From contig OZ020526.1 in the NCBI GenBank assembly GCA_963971425.1, forward strand, positions 372,001-436,000: a stretch of 64,000 nt of DNA, read 5' to 3'. Under the pieces are notes generated by a model. The model made no database searches and was not told where the DNA came from. It was given only the letters and a program-made list of their open reading frames with translations. Every line of letters begins with the position of its first letter. The first letter of the stretch is position 1. The position numbers and the translations under genes were made by a program. This document shows, in pieces, positions 9,286-19,780 of the stretch. The DNA is from Bryoerythrophyllum caledonicum (lineage: Eukaryota; Streptophyta; Bryopsida; Pottiales; Pottiaceae).

Positions 9286-9873
9286 TTCGGTTTCTTGTGT
9301 TCGGGCTTGAATGCCGCAGCTGCAGCTTGTGTGGGGAATGAGCTCTCCTTTGTTTGTTGTTGCGTGGTTGGGTGATGCGACTTGGTTATTCTTGTCTCTC
9401 CTGCGTTGTTCCTTGTTCTGATTTTCGTCCTGTTTGTTGTTGCAGATCGCTCCTCTCTGCTGAGGCTCGTCTTGCTGGATTGCTGACGTTAGCTGAGGGT
9501 TGCAAATTGCCGCTGGATGCTGGTGCCCTTCTTGTTGGTTTGGTGAAGCCGACTGAAGCTTGGTTCCTGTTTTTGCTAGGGTGGTGCCTTTGAAGGTTAG
9601 TTTGCTAGGCGTATAGCAACGTATCTGTGCTTGAGTAGTGAGTGATGATTGACCTTTTCTATGTGCGTGTGATGGACTAATACTATGTGCGGTGTTTTTG
9701 TGATGAGAGAGGGTGGTGTGTGATAGGTGAGTGTTTAGTCTATGGGCTCTAACACGTGATTTTTGTGACTGCTTTCTAACGTCTAGGTCATCTTGTTGCA
9801 ATCTATGTAGTGTGATACTACTATGCGTGTTGCAAGTGTGAGAGAGGGGGTAGATGTTCCGCAAAATAGACAA

Positions 9874-10400
9874 TAAACATGCATATTGTAGAGTGTAGAA
9901 AGTATCTGAGCGTGGAGGATGGTTGTTGCTGTGGTACGAGCTTGTGCTGATCGCCTTCGCAATCTTGGATGGCTTGGTGGCTGGATCGGGGTGGAGAGGA
10001 CTTAGTGAGAGATTGCAGATCTTGTTTCCGTGGTCTGGATCTAAGTCAGATCTCGCTGTTCAACGTGTCTAGTGCTCTCAGACTATGCACCAACACAATG
10101 TTGCTCCATCTCTGCTGTTTGCCAACACACGCTCGCTTTCAGTCCTATGCATCACCACAACAGTTTGCTCGCTTTCAGATCTCTCAACACATAGATCTGG
10201 TCCACTACCACGTTTCTCCACGAGCTGATTCGATCCAGATCTGGAGCCCTTCCCAACACACAGTCTGCTTCCGAAAATCTCCTCTGGACTCAGATCTACA
10301 GCAAACGAGGGCTCCTCAGCAAGTTCAGCCACATCTTACTGCTCGTGGGTGTTAGATCTGAGCCTAAGTCCTCCCCTCACCAGCAATTACGGAGCTCACT
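9874..10400. other. Non-coding stretch with many AGATCT sites
   Basis: AGATCT or near-AGATCT hexamers recur at least seven times between 10010 and 10360. Short open frames on both strands here look accidental. It may be the outer leader of the minus-strand LINE or its flank. Confidence 0.35.
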
Positions 10401-11945
10401 CATTCCTCATCCCTCCTACTTTTTTCCCACATTACCTATTATCCCTAGGAAAAGGACCCAAAATGCACTCCTAGAAACCCTAAAGATGTACTTTATTATA
10501 CAAAAAGCAAAACAAAGCAAATAAAAAATGATACGCTACTTCTTAGCAATTACATAACGCACCCACACAATAAATGGTAGAGATTCGAGAACCATTCGGA
10601 CATTACTCTTCCCATGGCACCATGTAAATTCGGACGAGTTGACATCCACAGTCTGTGTTATTACAAATAATAACTGCAGGAGTTGAAGCTCACCACATGC
10701 ACAAATTCATGTAACTTATGGCATAGTAACACTCGTTTTTATCTCGAGATGAGCTTATAATTTACGGGAAGTTGTAAACATCTATAAACAGTGCCTAATC
10801 CATGAACATATCTTCCTAGTCAGAGTGTGAGATTGTGCATATATAATCACAGACTGCAACTCAGTATCTTACATCTGTGTCTGATTAAAGAAGAGTTCAG
10901 GATATATCCAGGCCTTAAGGATTTTATAGCATGGAATGACCCCTAATACTCTCTAAGGTAGGAAAACCAAAACCCGTTAATGCCCTCCAGGCGTGCAATA
11001 GAGTAGACCAAAACAGATCACCAGCCGGGTTTGGTGGGAGCGATCTGGACCATTGATTTTGAGGTTTCCAGTGATTTGAGTTAACCGTTTTAGGTGTTTT
11101 CATGTGTAGAAAAGGATACCACCACGTTCAGTTTTGGCAGAGTCTAGTATACAAGAAGGGGGTTTGACAAACTTCCCACTTTGAAAAATTGTAGATAATT
11201 TATTTACGGGGAATAAAAATACGAGTCAACTTGCATTCTTCATCATTTCTTCTTCTTCATCTCAAAAGAATTTCACATAATTTCTAACTCCATTCCTTCT
11301 GGTCAAATCACCTTATTTTCATGGTTTTTGGTTTTCCTACCTTATAGAATGGAGTGGGGCCATCCCTTCCGAGTTCCCCTAGCGACCGTATGTTAGGGCG
11401 AAGGTGTGAGGTTTATTGTTGATGTTTGGGGTTTAGGAATTATTGGCAACTAGTGGGTCCTCAACGGGCTAAAGGCAATCTTTAGTTAAGAAAATGTATA
11501 AATTTACTAAAATTAGAATATATTAAATGACAGTAGCTTAAGTTAAACTAAGATTGTAACTAGCATATCTTGAACTTTGTCCCGTTTTAACAATAAATGG
11601 CTTGTGGATGGTTATTGTTAGCGGTCATAGGTAAGCCCACAACCATGGGCCTGGCTTTACCAGACGGACTATATATAAGAGATGTTCACTCTTACACGTC
11701 AGTCCGGAACCATACATACATGACTGTATTTTACATGACTACATATTCGGAGTAGAGCAAGGGAATGGTGAGGGGATGACCCCATCCATCTCCTTCCATA
11801 TCCTTGGAGGGCAACAAGGGGGTGGCGGTGTTTTACTAAGTCAAAGTTTATAAATATGAAACCCTACGATCGTACAATTACATTTTCAAGAAGTTCATCT
11901 TGGTAGGTTTAAATCAACAAAGTAGAGATTCCTCTAAAATGGCTT

Positions 11946-11962
11946 GGGCCTTTAGGGGTTAA
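11946..11962. repeat. Solitary end related to the TTAA element at 39083-40014
   Basis: GGGCCTTTAGGGGTTAA matches the right terminus TGGTCCTTTAGGGGTTAA at 39997-40014 in all but the outermost inner bases. I could not find a matching left end nearby. Confidence 0.45.
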
Positions 11963-13275
11963 GAGAAAGTTGGTGAGAGTTTCTCATTTTTTGCAAATTT
12001 TGGATAATAATCTGAAATGGTCTATGATGGAAATGATGAAGAATAAGGACTCTATGTTGTTTATTCTAATACTCCAATATTGAATTTCCACATTAGTCCA
12101 CCTCCAACTAAAGTATTGCTACTCTGAGTAGCTGATTACGGTAGCAGCCGAGTAAATGCTTTAATAAAGCTGTAAAAAACCTTCTTTGGGGGGGGGACAA
12201 ATTAAATGAAATTTAATTGCAATAAAAGAGAAATTGTAAGAAACTTTTATACTTTCTTTCCTTTTCCACGTGGCACCAGCAGCAGTAACAACATCGACAT
12301 TCTAGAAAAAAATACTTCTAGAAAGTGATTTCCTCCCCCCTCATTAGGGGATTAAAGGTTAGGGCTTTGCTTAGCTGGGGCCCTAACTAGGATTTGAAAC
12401 AAATCGCATACCAATGCACTTTCAACCCACCCCCAAAATAAACCCTAGAATCAACAACATAAAGCAAATAAGCAACTTTACTCTCTAAATTAGAAGCGTA
12501 TTTCTATCTTAAAACTTTAAGGATAATTAATACTGGTACGTTATGACCATTTCAATTAATTGAGGAAACTTTTAATTAGAAAAATGAAAGCATCTCTAAG
12601 TGCTATTAATCATAACTAACTTTCACGTGTTAAAAGAGAAAAATGATCCTTGTGGCATTTCCGTCAATTTTATCAATGGAAAAGTCCCTTTCCATTTTAC
12701 TACTTGGAACATATTTATGAGTAAAAAAAGGGCATGTACTGAAAATAATTCATGCAGGTGACAATTGTGACACTTCAGTTTATTAATAATTTTCAATTGT
12801 GACAATTCCAAAACTTCAATTTTTCTATGTGGGATAAATGCCCAATTGGTTCCAAAATAATGAAAAATAAAAAATGTGTTTAATTGGGATTAATGAGCAT
12901 GGGTAATGGCTAATTACAAAAATGAATAAGTCATTCATGAAAATTAGGAGTGATTCACCAAAGTTCCAAAAGTCTTTCTCAATATTGGTTTTAGAATGTT
13001 ATTTTCATGTGAAATATGGCCAAGTAAATTAAAAATTGAACTCTAGAGAGGAGTAAATACCAAAGAGTTTGTTTGTAGTATTAATTAGAAACAAAAGAAC
13101 AATTCATGTAAGTGAGTTTAGAGATTTTACAATTGACCCTAAATGTTCATGCTAAAATAGAAAACTTTATACCAACAGATTGTATTTAAATCTCACCCTA
13201 CCTTTTTCATTTATTTCCTCTTTATGAACTTGTACTTTAAGGAAAACTGTATTGCTTTTCTTACATGTCATGTTT

Positions 13276-13382
13276 CAATGTGCCCTTTAAATGTGCTTTT
13301 TGAATCAAATGTGCCCTTTAAATGTGCCTTTTGAATCAAATGTGCCCTTTAAATGTGCCTTTTTGAATCAAATGTGCCCTTT
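13276..13382. repeat. Tandem repeat, ~33-bp unit, three copies
   Basis: Units of the form AATGTGCCCTTTAAATGTGC followed by (C)TTTTTGAATCA recur three times, with a partial fourth copy. Confidence 0.85.
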
Positions 13383-14222
13383 GTAACTTGTGTGTAGTAA
13401 GATAAATTATATGAATAGATATATCATACTTAGTAGATACCATGTTGTTCCCAATGGGCTAAAGGAACAATCGAGTAAGCCATGTTCTAATGAATGGCAC
13501 AATTGAAGCATTTCTTCAAAGGACAAATATGAAGACTTTCTTCAAAGGGCACATTTGATACAAAAAAGGCACACAACAATTCTATGTATAACAATTTTTT
13601 TCTATTTTGGGCACACCATAGTATTTAGGAATAAATCATTTTTTTCTTATAAGTCAAATTTTAGTAAAAGGGCATATCCAACTGGGTTCTTCAAAGGATA
13701 CACATCCACAAGTAATTAAATTAAAACAATTTAATATTGTTTGTATTGTTAAAATTTCATTAATCCCTCCAAAGAGTATGTTCAAAAGTAAAAGTGTTGG
13801 ATGAAACTTATTTGGCATGGAATATACACTAATTGATTTACAATTGCTCTAAGTTTTTTTCATAGATGATTACTTTTACCAAATATGTCTACAATGATCC
13901 ACCTTTTTGAGTAGTATAGATAGTTGTACTCTTAGTAAAAAGGAATATCAAAAGTAAAAAGCTATAGCACTTCAAAATCATGTACCCTACGCTATGGTCA
14001 ATTTCGTACATAATTAATTCAAAACAGGGACTTGTCTAAAATTTGGGAAATTTCAAGAAATTTGGCTAGGCGATACCTATGTAATACTAAGGTGACACCC
14101 ATGCAAGTGATACATGTGCAATACCTATGCAATATCCCTTGTGTCGAACCAATGTGACAAAAAAAAAAAAAATGCTTCAGCACTTGCCTGCCGAATGTGA
14201 CCGTAACGTATGGCAGTGCGGA

Positions 14223-14249
14223 TACACTAAAAGTGATACTTAGAGTAGT
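14223..14249. repeat. Decayed CACTA-like terminal sequence
   Basis: TACACTAAAAGTGATACTTAGAGTAGT resembles the nested palindrome at 35911-35941 with a few substitutions. The matching end was not found. Confidence 0.45.
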
Positions 14250-14439
14250 TCCATACTACTAATCCTTTGTCCACTTAGTGCTGGATCAAACAAACAAATA
14301 CTTCACTTGTGTGTGGTAAAATAAGTTGTGGAAAGAAGGAAAGTGCAAAGGGCAAGGTAAAAAAGTAAAATGCCCACGTGGTTGAGGGGGGAAAGCACGG
14401 CATTGGCCGGGGAAAAGTCTCCAGAAGATTCTTAAAAGG

Positions 14440-14788
14440 GTCCCCGAACCGTTCAGCCCGGACCCGGTTCTCCGCGCGCCCGGCCCGGACCAGGTTCTCC
14501 GCGCGCCCAGCCCGGAATAGCGCAGACAACCGCAACTGGAGTTGACGCCGGCGCGAGGTTGACGCCGTCCGCGGCCATCGACAGGCGCCCCAGCTACTTG
14601 ATCTCTCCCCTCTCCCCACCCCCCGCCTTTCATCTCCTTCTCTCCCGCTCCAGATGCCAGTCAGATTCCTGTGAAACCTCTTCCTCTCAGCTAGCTCCCA
14701 TGTTGTTTCAGTTGTCTACATTCTAAGACTGTACTACTATGGTTGAAGCCGGAGTGCCGAAAGCTGGATCTTTGGTGGTGTAAGCAGG
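14440..14788 (+). promoter_or_regulatory. GC-rich promoter and 5'UTR exon of the 15424 gene
   Basis: GC content jumps here out of AT-rich DNA. The block has two 27-bp direct repeats (14460-14486, 14487-14513, GGTTCTCCGCGCGCC core) and then a long pyrimidine patch (about 14595-14650), typical of plant core promoters. An exon-like stretch ends in a donor, AG/GTATGC, at 14788/14789. Confidence 0.5.
14460..14513. repeat. 27-bp direct repeat, two copies
   Basis: GGACCCGGTTCTCCGCGCGC-type unit repeated back to back with two mismatches. Confidence 0.9.
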
Positions 14789-15325
14789 TATGCAATTTCA
14801 TGAATTGCAGCTAGGGGTGGAGAGTACCTTGATTGTTTGCAGTTCTAACCAGCAGCAGGAGGACTATGATGCTTGGGGGTTGTCTGTACCCTTTTGTTGG
14901 TGGGCTGTCAATGTGAGAGACATTGTTTGTTGAGTTTGGGGACGTTCTGGTACTGTGAAGAAGGTTTGCGTTCTGTCTGTGGTTTGAGGTGTAGAGTTGA
15001 GGGACTTGGATCTGCAGGTTTCTTGTACTGAGTCTGTAGTCGTCCATAGCTGGTCGGATAATGGTGGAGGTGGTCTTTGTTGTAGAGGACTCGCGGTTTT
15101 GTGTAGCGTGAGAAACCGAATACTTGTGTGTTTAATTTTGGTTTTTGGCTCAGATCCACTTTTCGGTGAGAATGTGCCAGGTAGAGGTTGAATTCTATGT
15201 GATGTGACTTTGTTTTCGGGTTGTTGTTGGCATTGTGTGATCGTTACTGATTGTTTTTTTTGCCTGCAGAGGAAGATAGCGATTAGGAGTTTTTTTCTGG
15301 AGAATTTGAGAGTTTACGGAGTGTC

Positions 15326-15376
15326 ATGGTGATGGCGCGAACGAGGGCGCCCTCGCTTGTGGAGTTAGCAAGTTGA
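15326..15376 (+). promoter_or_regulatory. Upstream ORF (16 codons) before the main start
   Basis: After an acceptor-like TTTTTTTTGCCTGCAG ending at 15270, the first ATG opens a 16-codon frame (MVMARTRAPSLVELAS) ending in TGA, 47 bases before the main ATG at 15424. It could dampen translation of the main frame. Confidence 0.5.
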
Positions 15377-15423
15377 TTCGCTGGGTTTTTTGATTCGCAA
15401 GTCGTCTTTATTGTTTCGAGATT

Positions 15424-16554
15424 ATGGTTATGGAGAGCTGGGGCACGAACGAGTACAGGACATTCATCACGTCGAGACGGGATGACGTGTTCGAGAGCCG
15501 CGATGCGAGTGCGTTCTCCTTCAAACGCGGCTCGCTCGTTGCCAGCGAGCGGGACGTCTACTTCGACACAGATGCAAAAGTGCCGGTCATGAGGACGACA
15601 CTCCGGAACGCGGACTTCTCCTTCAAGTGCGCGCCCCAGGCGCCCCTCGTGGCCGCCATGCCGGTAGACGACGTCATCCACCCCGTGTACCGGAAGCAGG
15701 ACATCGCGGTGGCGTTCGCGGTGTCGCAGCGCACAGTGCCGGAGCCCTTCAGCCAAATGTCGCCGCACAACCTGTCGCGCATGTACCAACCCAAGTACAA
15801 CAAGTTCTGCGTAAACTCCACCGACGTGCCTCCTGTGGAGACCGCCATGGACTCCCAAAGCTCCAGCTTCCGCTCCCAAACCTCCGTCTACGAGTGCGAC
15901 GTTGGCGACTGCACCACCAGCCGCGACTCTAACGGCAGCTCCAACGACGCCAGCTCCGTGAGCACCGACACCACCTTCGATCGCGCCTTCGACAACCACG
16001 CCGCAACCCCGACCAAACCCGCGCCACATCCTACAGATCGAAGATCAGTGGTCACGGACGGGAAGTCACCACCTCCCAACACCTCGTGGATCCTCTCGCC
16101 GCTCAAGTGTAAGGCGATCTTCGCCTCTAGAAAAGTGCCCAAACCGCCTCAGCACGATCCCCCCGCTGCTGCAACCACTCGACCCATGTCGCGTCTCTTC
16201 AACCCGCCAAACTGCGACGACAAGAACCTCCCCGGGAAACCCAAGTCATTTTTGGCGCTCCCCGTGAAACCCCCCCCCCCGCACCACCCCGGCTGCAACG
16301 ACTCCTCCGACGTCCGGTCCGTGCTTTCTTCCGACCGGGAGCGCGACGTGGGCGGCATTCTGCAAATTCGCGATTGCTGGATGAAGTTTATAATCCCCGT
16401 AACCTATAGCTGCACATCTGTTGGCAGACAAAGGCGAGAGTCAGAAAATCTAGTGAGGTGCCTGAATCGTAACTCTGTCTCAGAACTAAGTCATGGCCTC
16501 TTAGCTTTAGACCGGTCTCTACAACTACAGCGCAGGATTGTTTACCCGTTCTGA
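15424..16554 (+). CDS. Unrecognised GC-rich gene, up to 376 aa
   Basis: Codon third positions are strongly GC-biased in this frame only, which supports it over the overlapping antisense frames. The N-terminal 150 residues look folded (YRTFITSRRDD, FSFKRGSLVASERDVYFDT, VYRKQDIAVAFAVSQRTVPEPF). The rest is Ser/Asp/Pro-rich and probably disordered, with a polyproline run (VKPPPPHH) near 300. I recognise no domain. An intron of about 480 bp (14789-15270) probably lies in the 5'UTR. The last 55 or so residues (after 16390) lose the codon bias and overlap the end of the gene on the other strand, so the true end may be a splice donor near 16390-16400. No transmembrane segment or signal peptide is seen. 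Confidence 0.6.
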   Translation: MVMESWGTNEYRTFITSRRDDVFESRDASAFSFKRGSLVASERDVYFDTDAKVPVMRTTLRNADFSFKCAPQAPLVAAMPVDDVIHPVYRKQDIAVAFAVSQRTVPEPFSQMSPHNLSRMYQPKYNKFCVNSTDVPPVETAMDSQSSSFRSQTSVYECDVGDCTTSRDSNGSSNDASSVSTDTTFDRAFDNHAATPTKPAPHPTDRRSVVTDGKSPPPNTSWILSPLKCKAIFASRKVPKPPQHDPPAAATTRPMSRLFNPPNCDDKNLPGKPKSFLALPVKPPPPHHPGCNDSSDVRSVLSSDRERDVGGILQIRDCWMKFIIPVTYSCTSVGRQRRESENLVRCLNRNSVSELSHGLLALDRSLQLQRRIVYPF

Positions 16555-17694
16555 CTACGCAAGCCTGCAGGTCTTTGCTCAACCAGGACTTGATCCAAAG
16601 CCATTCTTGTGAGATCCTCCAAGGGCATAGCCATCATAGCCTGAGCAGCCATACCTTCCATTCCCGCCACGGCCATCCGACGCAGGACCTCCATCGACGT
16701 TGCCCCCATGTCGGAGGACCCCACGACAACAGGATCGGAAGCTTGCAACAGCAGACGCCCGCCCGCTCGGAAGTGCGTGGGGCTCATGGACCGCAAGGAG
16801 CCGCCGTCACGGATGCGCATCATAGGGCCCAGACCATTCCCCAGCGGCGGCGGCGGCGCTGGCGCTGGCGCCACCGGCACGATGGCGAGGCGCAGATCCG
16901 GCTCCTCCTCGGATTGAGGCGCAAATGCCTTGTCGTTCAGGCCCCACTCGTCCATGAGCGCTTTGGTTTCCTCGTCTTCCAACAGCTTTGCTCGCGCCCT
17001 GCTCTTTAAGATCTGCGTTGCCTTCTCAAGCTCCGCCTCGGCCGCTTCCAGGATCGCTGCGAGATCAACGTCCTCCTCGTTGCCCCAGTCTGAAACCAAC
17101 CACCACCAGGTAAATCCCCTGTATATCATACAAGTGAATTCACACAAGAATCGTCGAGTCGCTTACCTAAAATGCTGTCGATGTTGTCAGGACCGGACGA
17201 TGATTCGGGCTGAACGTCGGAAGGAGGGACTCTGTTTACATCGTTCTTCTCCTGCGCACCTTCCACTCTGAACTTGGCGTACTCTGGCAAGTGGAAGTTG
17301 AGCTCCAAGCCGCCTTCGATCAGCGCCTCCTGTTCGAGCTGCTGTAGGAGCAGAGCGCAAGGTGAATCTGGTACGTCTTCTCCACTTTCGGAGTTATCCA
17401 CCGCTGCACCCCTCTCGCCTCGCAGGAAGCTCAAAAACTCCCCAGTGACGAGGTCATAGTCATCCTCCTCCAGACTCTCGTCCTCCTTCGCCCGGGGCGT
17501 AGGAGTTGACATTTCGATGCTCTTCTCATCTGCAACAACTAGGTCCGTTGCTCTTTCGTGACCAACATATGTAGACGTCTCCTCTTCAGCAACAAGTGTC
17601 TGCTCGTCATCTTTGCTTTCCACAATGGCTACATCTCCGTTCGAGATTTTATCGGTTTCCTCAAGGGCTACAGATGTATCCTCGTCGTTTATAA
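16542..17694 (-). CDS. PMI1-like protein, partial (two exons)
   Basis: Exon A (about 17694-17167) and exon B (17089-16542) are joined by a 77-bp GT-AG intron whose phase restores GAC (Asp), giving SIL-DWGNEED. The product carries the block typical of plant PLASTID MOVEMENT IMPAIRED1 proteins after their NT-C2 domain: GEFLSFL, LLLQQLEQEALIEGG, ARAKLLEDEETKALMDEWG, PPLGNGLGPMMRIRDGGSLR, and the METHIONINE-rich MPLEDLTRMALDQVL. PMI1 proteins act in chloroplast and nuclear positioning through actin. Missing are the NT-C2 domain (no start ATG in this frame; an in-frame stop sits at 17701-17699) and the C-terminal part after MALDQVL. A donor-like CTG/GTTGAG there could lead to a lost exon. It is either a gene fragment or one whose other exons I cannot see. 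Confidence 0.7.
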
Positions 17695-17701
17695 CTATTC
17701 A

Positions 17702-18355
17702 TATTGACTCGTTCATAACTTTGTGCGAATGTCTATCTTTAGGTATTTTGAGAGTCACCTTGTAGTAGTTAAATTGAAGATACCTTTGTTGTGCTGGAAT
17801 ACCTTCACATGCGTGTGAGGGTGTTGAGATGCCTGGGCCTCCCTGTTATAGTTTAAGGCGTGATATCTTGGCTCCTACCCGGGCCTAAACATCTATTCAT
17901 GTTATAACCTATAGCATGTATATGTAGAACACGGTGTATAGCCGGACATGCTGTACATCCTAGGAGTGTAGAAAATATATTTAAATTATTTCATTGAAGC
18001 TGGTTTAAAATTTGTAGTTGTTTTGATTCTTCCTACGGATTGTTAAAAATCGATAGTTGTGACGCACGCCACTTAGAGATGGTTTTCAAACTTCAATTTA
18101 CTACTAACGCTAGGTTTGGTTGTGATGTGTATACTGCAGTCCTGTATGAAGGAGGCTATATAGTACTCACTGTGGTATACTGCATTGTACTATACGGCAC
18201 GTCTATAGTATATTATAGGGTTTATATTCAATCAGCATGCAAACCTTCCTTCCGTACACATATAGGAAGACATCCTCACGTACACATACAGTGGTGTTTT
18301 CTGTCCATTGACGCAGGTTTTCACGTCTTGGAGACTGTGCAGAGCTTGATTTAAC
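17702..18355. other. AT-rich spacer, no gene seen
   Basis: No exon-like sequence; upstream exons of the PMI1-like gene would be expected here or beyond but were not found. Confidence 0.5.
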
Positions 18356-18769
18356 ATGGGGAAGGCCGAAAGGAAGGCGCTGAAGTTGTCTAAGAGGAGT
18401 GATGCTGCGTCGAGGAGATGTGAGGTCAACTCAACAAGGGATGAGAGCGACAGTGAAGAAGATGCACCGGAGAAGAAGGAGCTCACACTTAATGACATCG
18501 AAATGAAGATTGGGGTGATGATTAGAGGACCACCGCTCGATCCCGTCACTTATGAGGCGTTTAGGGATTGTTTCCATCTGAACGCGACTGGGATAAATCC
18601 CCATAAGCATTCAAAGAAGCATAATGTATCCGACGCTGATTTGGTAAAGATCTTTGGTCCGAAGCGTGGAGGAAAGTCTGGATACTCTTTTAAGACTTTG
18701 AAGGACCCAAAGATTAGGGCCGCGATTGAAAAGTACTGTTGTATATGCTATCAGAAGACATCGACACCT
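18356..18769 (+). pseudogene. Unrecognised basic ORF cut by an LTR
   Basis: 138 codons from ATG 18356 (MGKAERKALKLSKRSDAASR): a basic start, an acidic linker (DESDSEEDAPEKKE), then a compact basic domain with GPKRGGKSGYSFKTL and ending in KYCCICYQKTSTP. The next codon and the TAA stop come from the TGTTAA terminus of the adjoining LTR at 18770, so the frame appears truncated by that insertion. Its remainder would be expected beyond the other end of the element but was not found. Function unknown. Confidence 0.5.
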
Positions 18770-19624
18770 TGTTAAAGGGATATTTCACCTCAAGGTCGAA
18801 TGAACAATTATCTCTACGCTCATTCAAACTACAGTTCAGGGCAATAAGACAAAAGTCCCGATCCGGACCTTTACTGAGTCCAAAACTCCAGAATTGATCT
18901 AGATCTGAGTCTAGAGTTAGTTAGAATTGCGTTTCTGTTGTTTTGCTTAAGTTTAACTCACAGATCTGAAGTTTCCGCACTCAATTACAGCAAATCAGAC
19001 AACCCACAACAATTCGGGACTTGATTCTAACTCTTAAGTGCAGAAATGATATTGGGTTTAGTAGATCGGCATAGATCTATATCAGATCTAGTGTTTTCAA
19101 GCCGAATCTCTAATACCCACAACCAAATGGAACTCCAAATGATCTTCTAACTACGAGATCCTACTCACACATTCAAACCCTCACACAAACACACCGTAGA
19201 TAGTAGCAAAGCCTTGCTTTACTTCCTCAAACGTTTATAAACCTCTTCCATACTCCATACAACTCAAGATCCACACAATACGTCCACTTCCTAGCTCTCT
19301 AACTCCACTTCTACAATCTGGTCTAACACACCAAGAGCTCCACACACCCACACCAAGAGAGAAGAAGAACCAAATCCCCCAAGGAGTGGCTCTCTAACCC
19401 CTCCAAACCCTAATTCTCCATAATGAATGAGAGCTGTCCGGATGGATGACATCCATGTCCGGACAGTTTCATCCAAAATCTGGACAGTTCATCCAAAGTC
19501 CCGACTGGACAGTTTCATCCACTGCCCAGATTCATCCACTGGTTTACTTTCTAACCATAACTACTTAATAACTTCGAAAAATTACTACCTGGAGCTCATA
19601 AGAAGCCTAAATCCCCGGTTAACA
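18770..19624 (-). repeat. 3' LTR (855 bp)
   Basis: Begins TGTTAA at 18770 and ends TTAACA at 19624, so it has the 5'-TG...CA-3' ends with a 6-bp inverted repeat. The polypurine tract lies just outside at 19637-19629 (read on minus). A TATA-like TTTATAAAC sits at about 19230. Near the upper end GGACAGTTTCATCCA-type units repeat (about 19455-19530). No second LTR copy exists in the window. Confidence 0.7.
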
Positions 19625-19628
19625 TTAT

Positions 19629-19637
19629 CCCCCTTTT
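19629..19637 (-). other. Polypurine tract
   Basis: Reads AAAAGGGGG on the minus strand, four bases before the TG start of the 3' LTR; the usual primer for plus-strand DNA synthesis. Confidence 0.7.
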
Positions 19638-19686
19638 GAACAACATCTGCCCTCAGATGTTCAAGTGGTAAACTGGAGAAAAACAT

Positions 19687-19741
19687 AAGTCCAGAGATCT
19701 AAGACCAGGTTAGAAGTCCAGAGATCTAAGACCAGGTTAGA
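19687..19741. repeat. ~28-bp tandem duplication next to the LTR
   Basis: AGTCCAGAGATCTAAGACCA followed by GGTTAGA is repeated exactly once. Confidence 0.85.
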
Positions 19742-19780
19742 AGTCCAGACAAGTCACCTCTAGAGTTCCGCTGGACATCT

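Larger units (their letters stand above)
1..9873 (-). mobile_element. Older non-LTR retrotransposon (LINE-like), 5' part, split by a younger insertion
   Basis: Read on the minus strand, a leader with internal tandem repeats (about 9873-7588) is followed by a 543-codon ORF1 (7587-5956) and, 38 bases after its stop, by a second long open frame starting at 5917 that heads out of the window at base 1. Two ORFs in tandem with a tiny spacer is the usual layout of a bicistronic LINE. No endonuclease or reverse transcriptase lies inside the window; they would be expected to the left of base 1. A second LINE (279-2869) interrupts the body. The assignment rests on architecture and the degenerate 2A-like motif, not on a recognised RT, so it is an inference. 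Confidence 0.5.
7588..9873 (-). promoter_or_regulatory. Leader/5'UTR of the minus-strand LINE, with repeats and splice-like sites
   Basis: The stretch is open in frame with ORF1, but its translation is Ser/Thr/His/Gln-rich, repeat-derived and interrupted by hydrophobic runs typical of untranslated DNA. Minus-strand donor-like sites occur at about 8099-8089 and 7898-7888 (CAAAG/GTAAG in each repeat copy) and 7630-7620 (ACAG/GTAAAT). Acceptor-like TTGCAG/CTGCAG occur near 8732 and 9125. Tandem units in a LINE leader are typically promoter monomers. Whether the transcript is spliced is unknown. Confidence 0.4.
10401..14222. other. AT-rich intergenic DNA, no gene seen
   Basis: No frame longer than about 60 codons and no convincing exon on either strand. 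It contains a TTAA-type element end (11946-11962), a 33-bp tandem repeat (13276-13382) and homopolymer runs. Confidence 0.6.

Noticed and set aside
15283-16029. Long minus-strand Gly/Val/Ala-rich frame
   Set aside because: Shadow of the GC-biased plus-strand gene; composition without domain.
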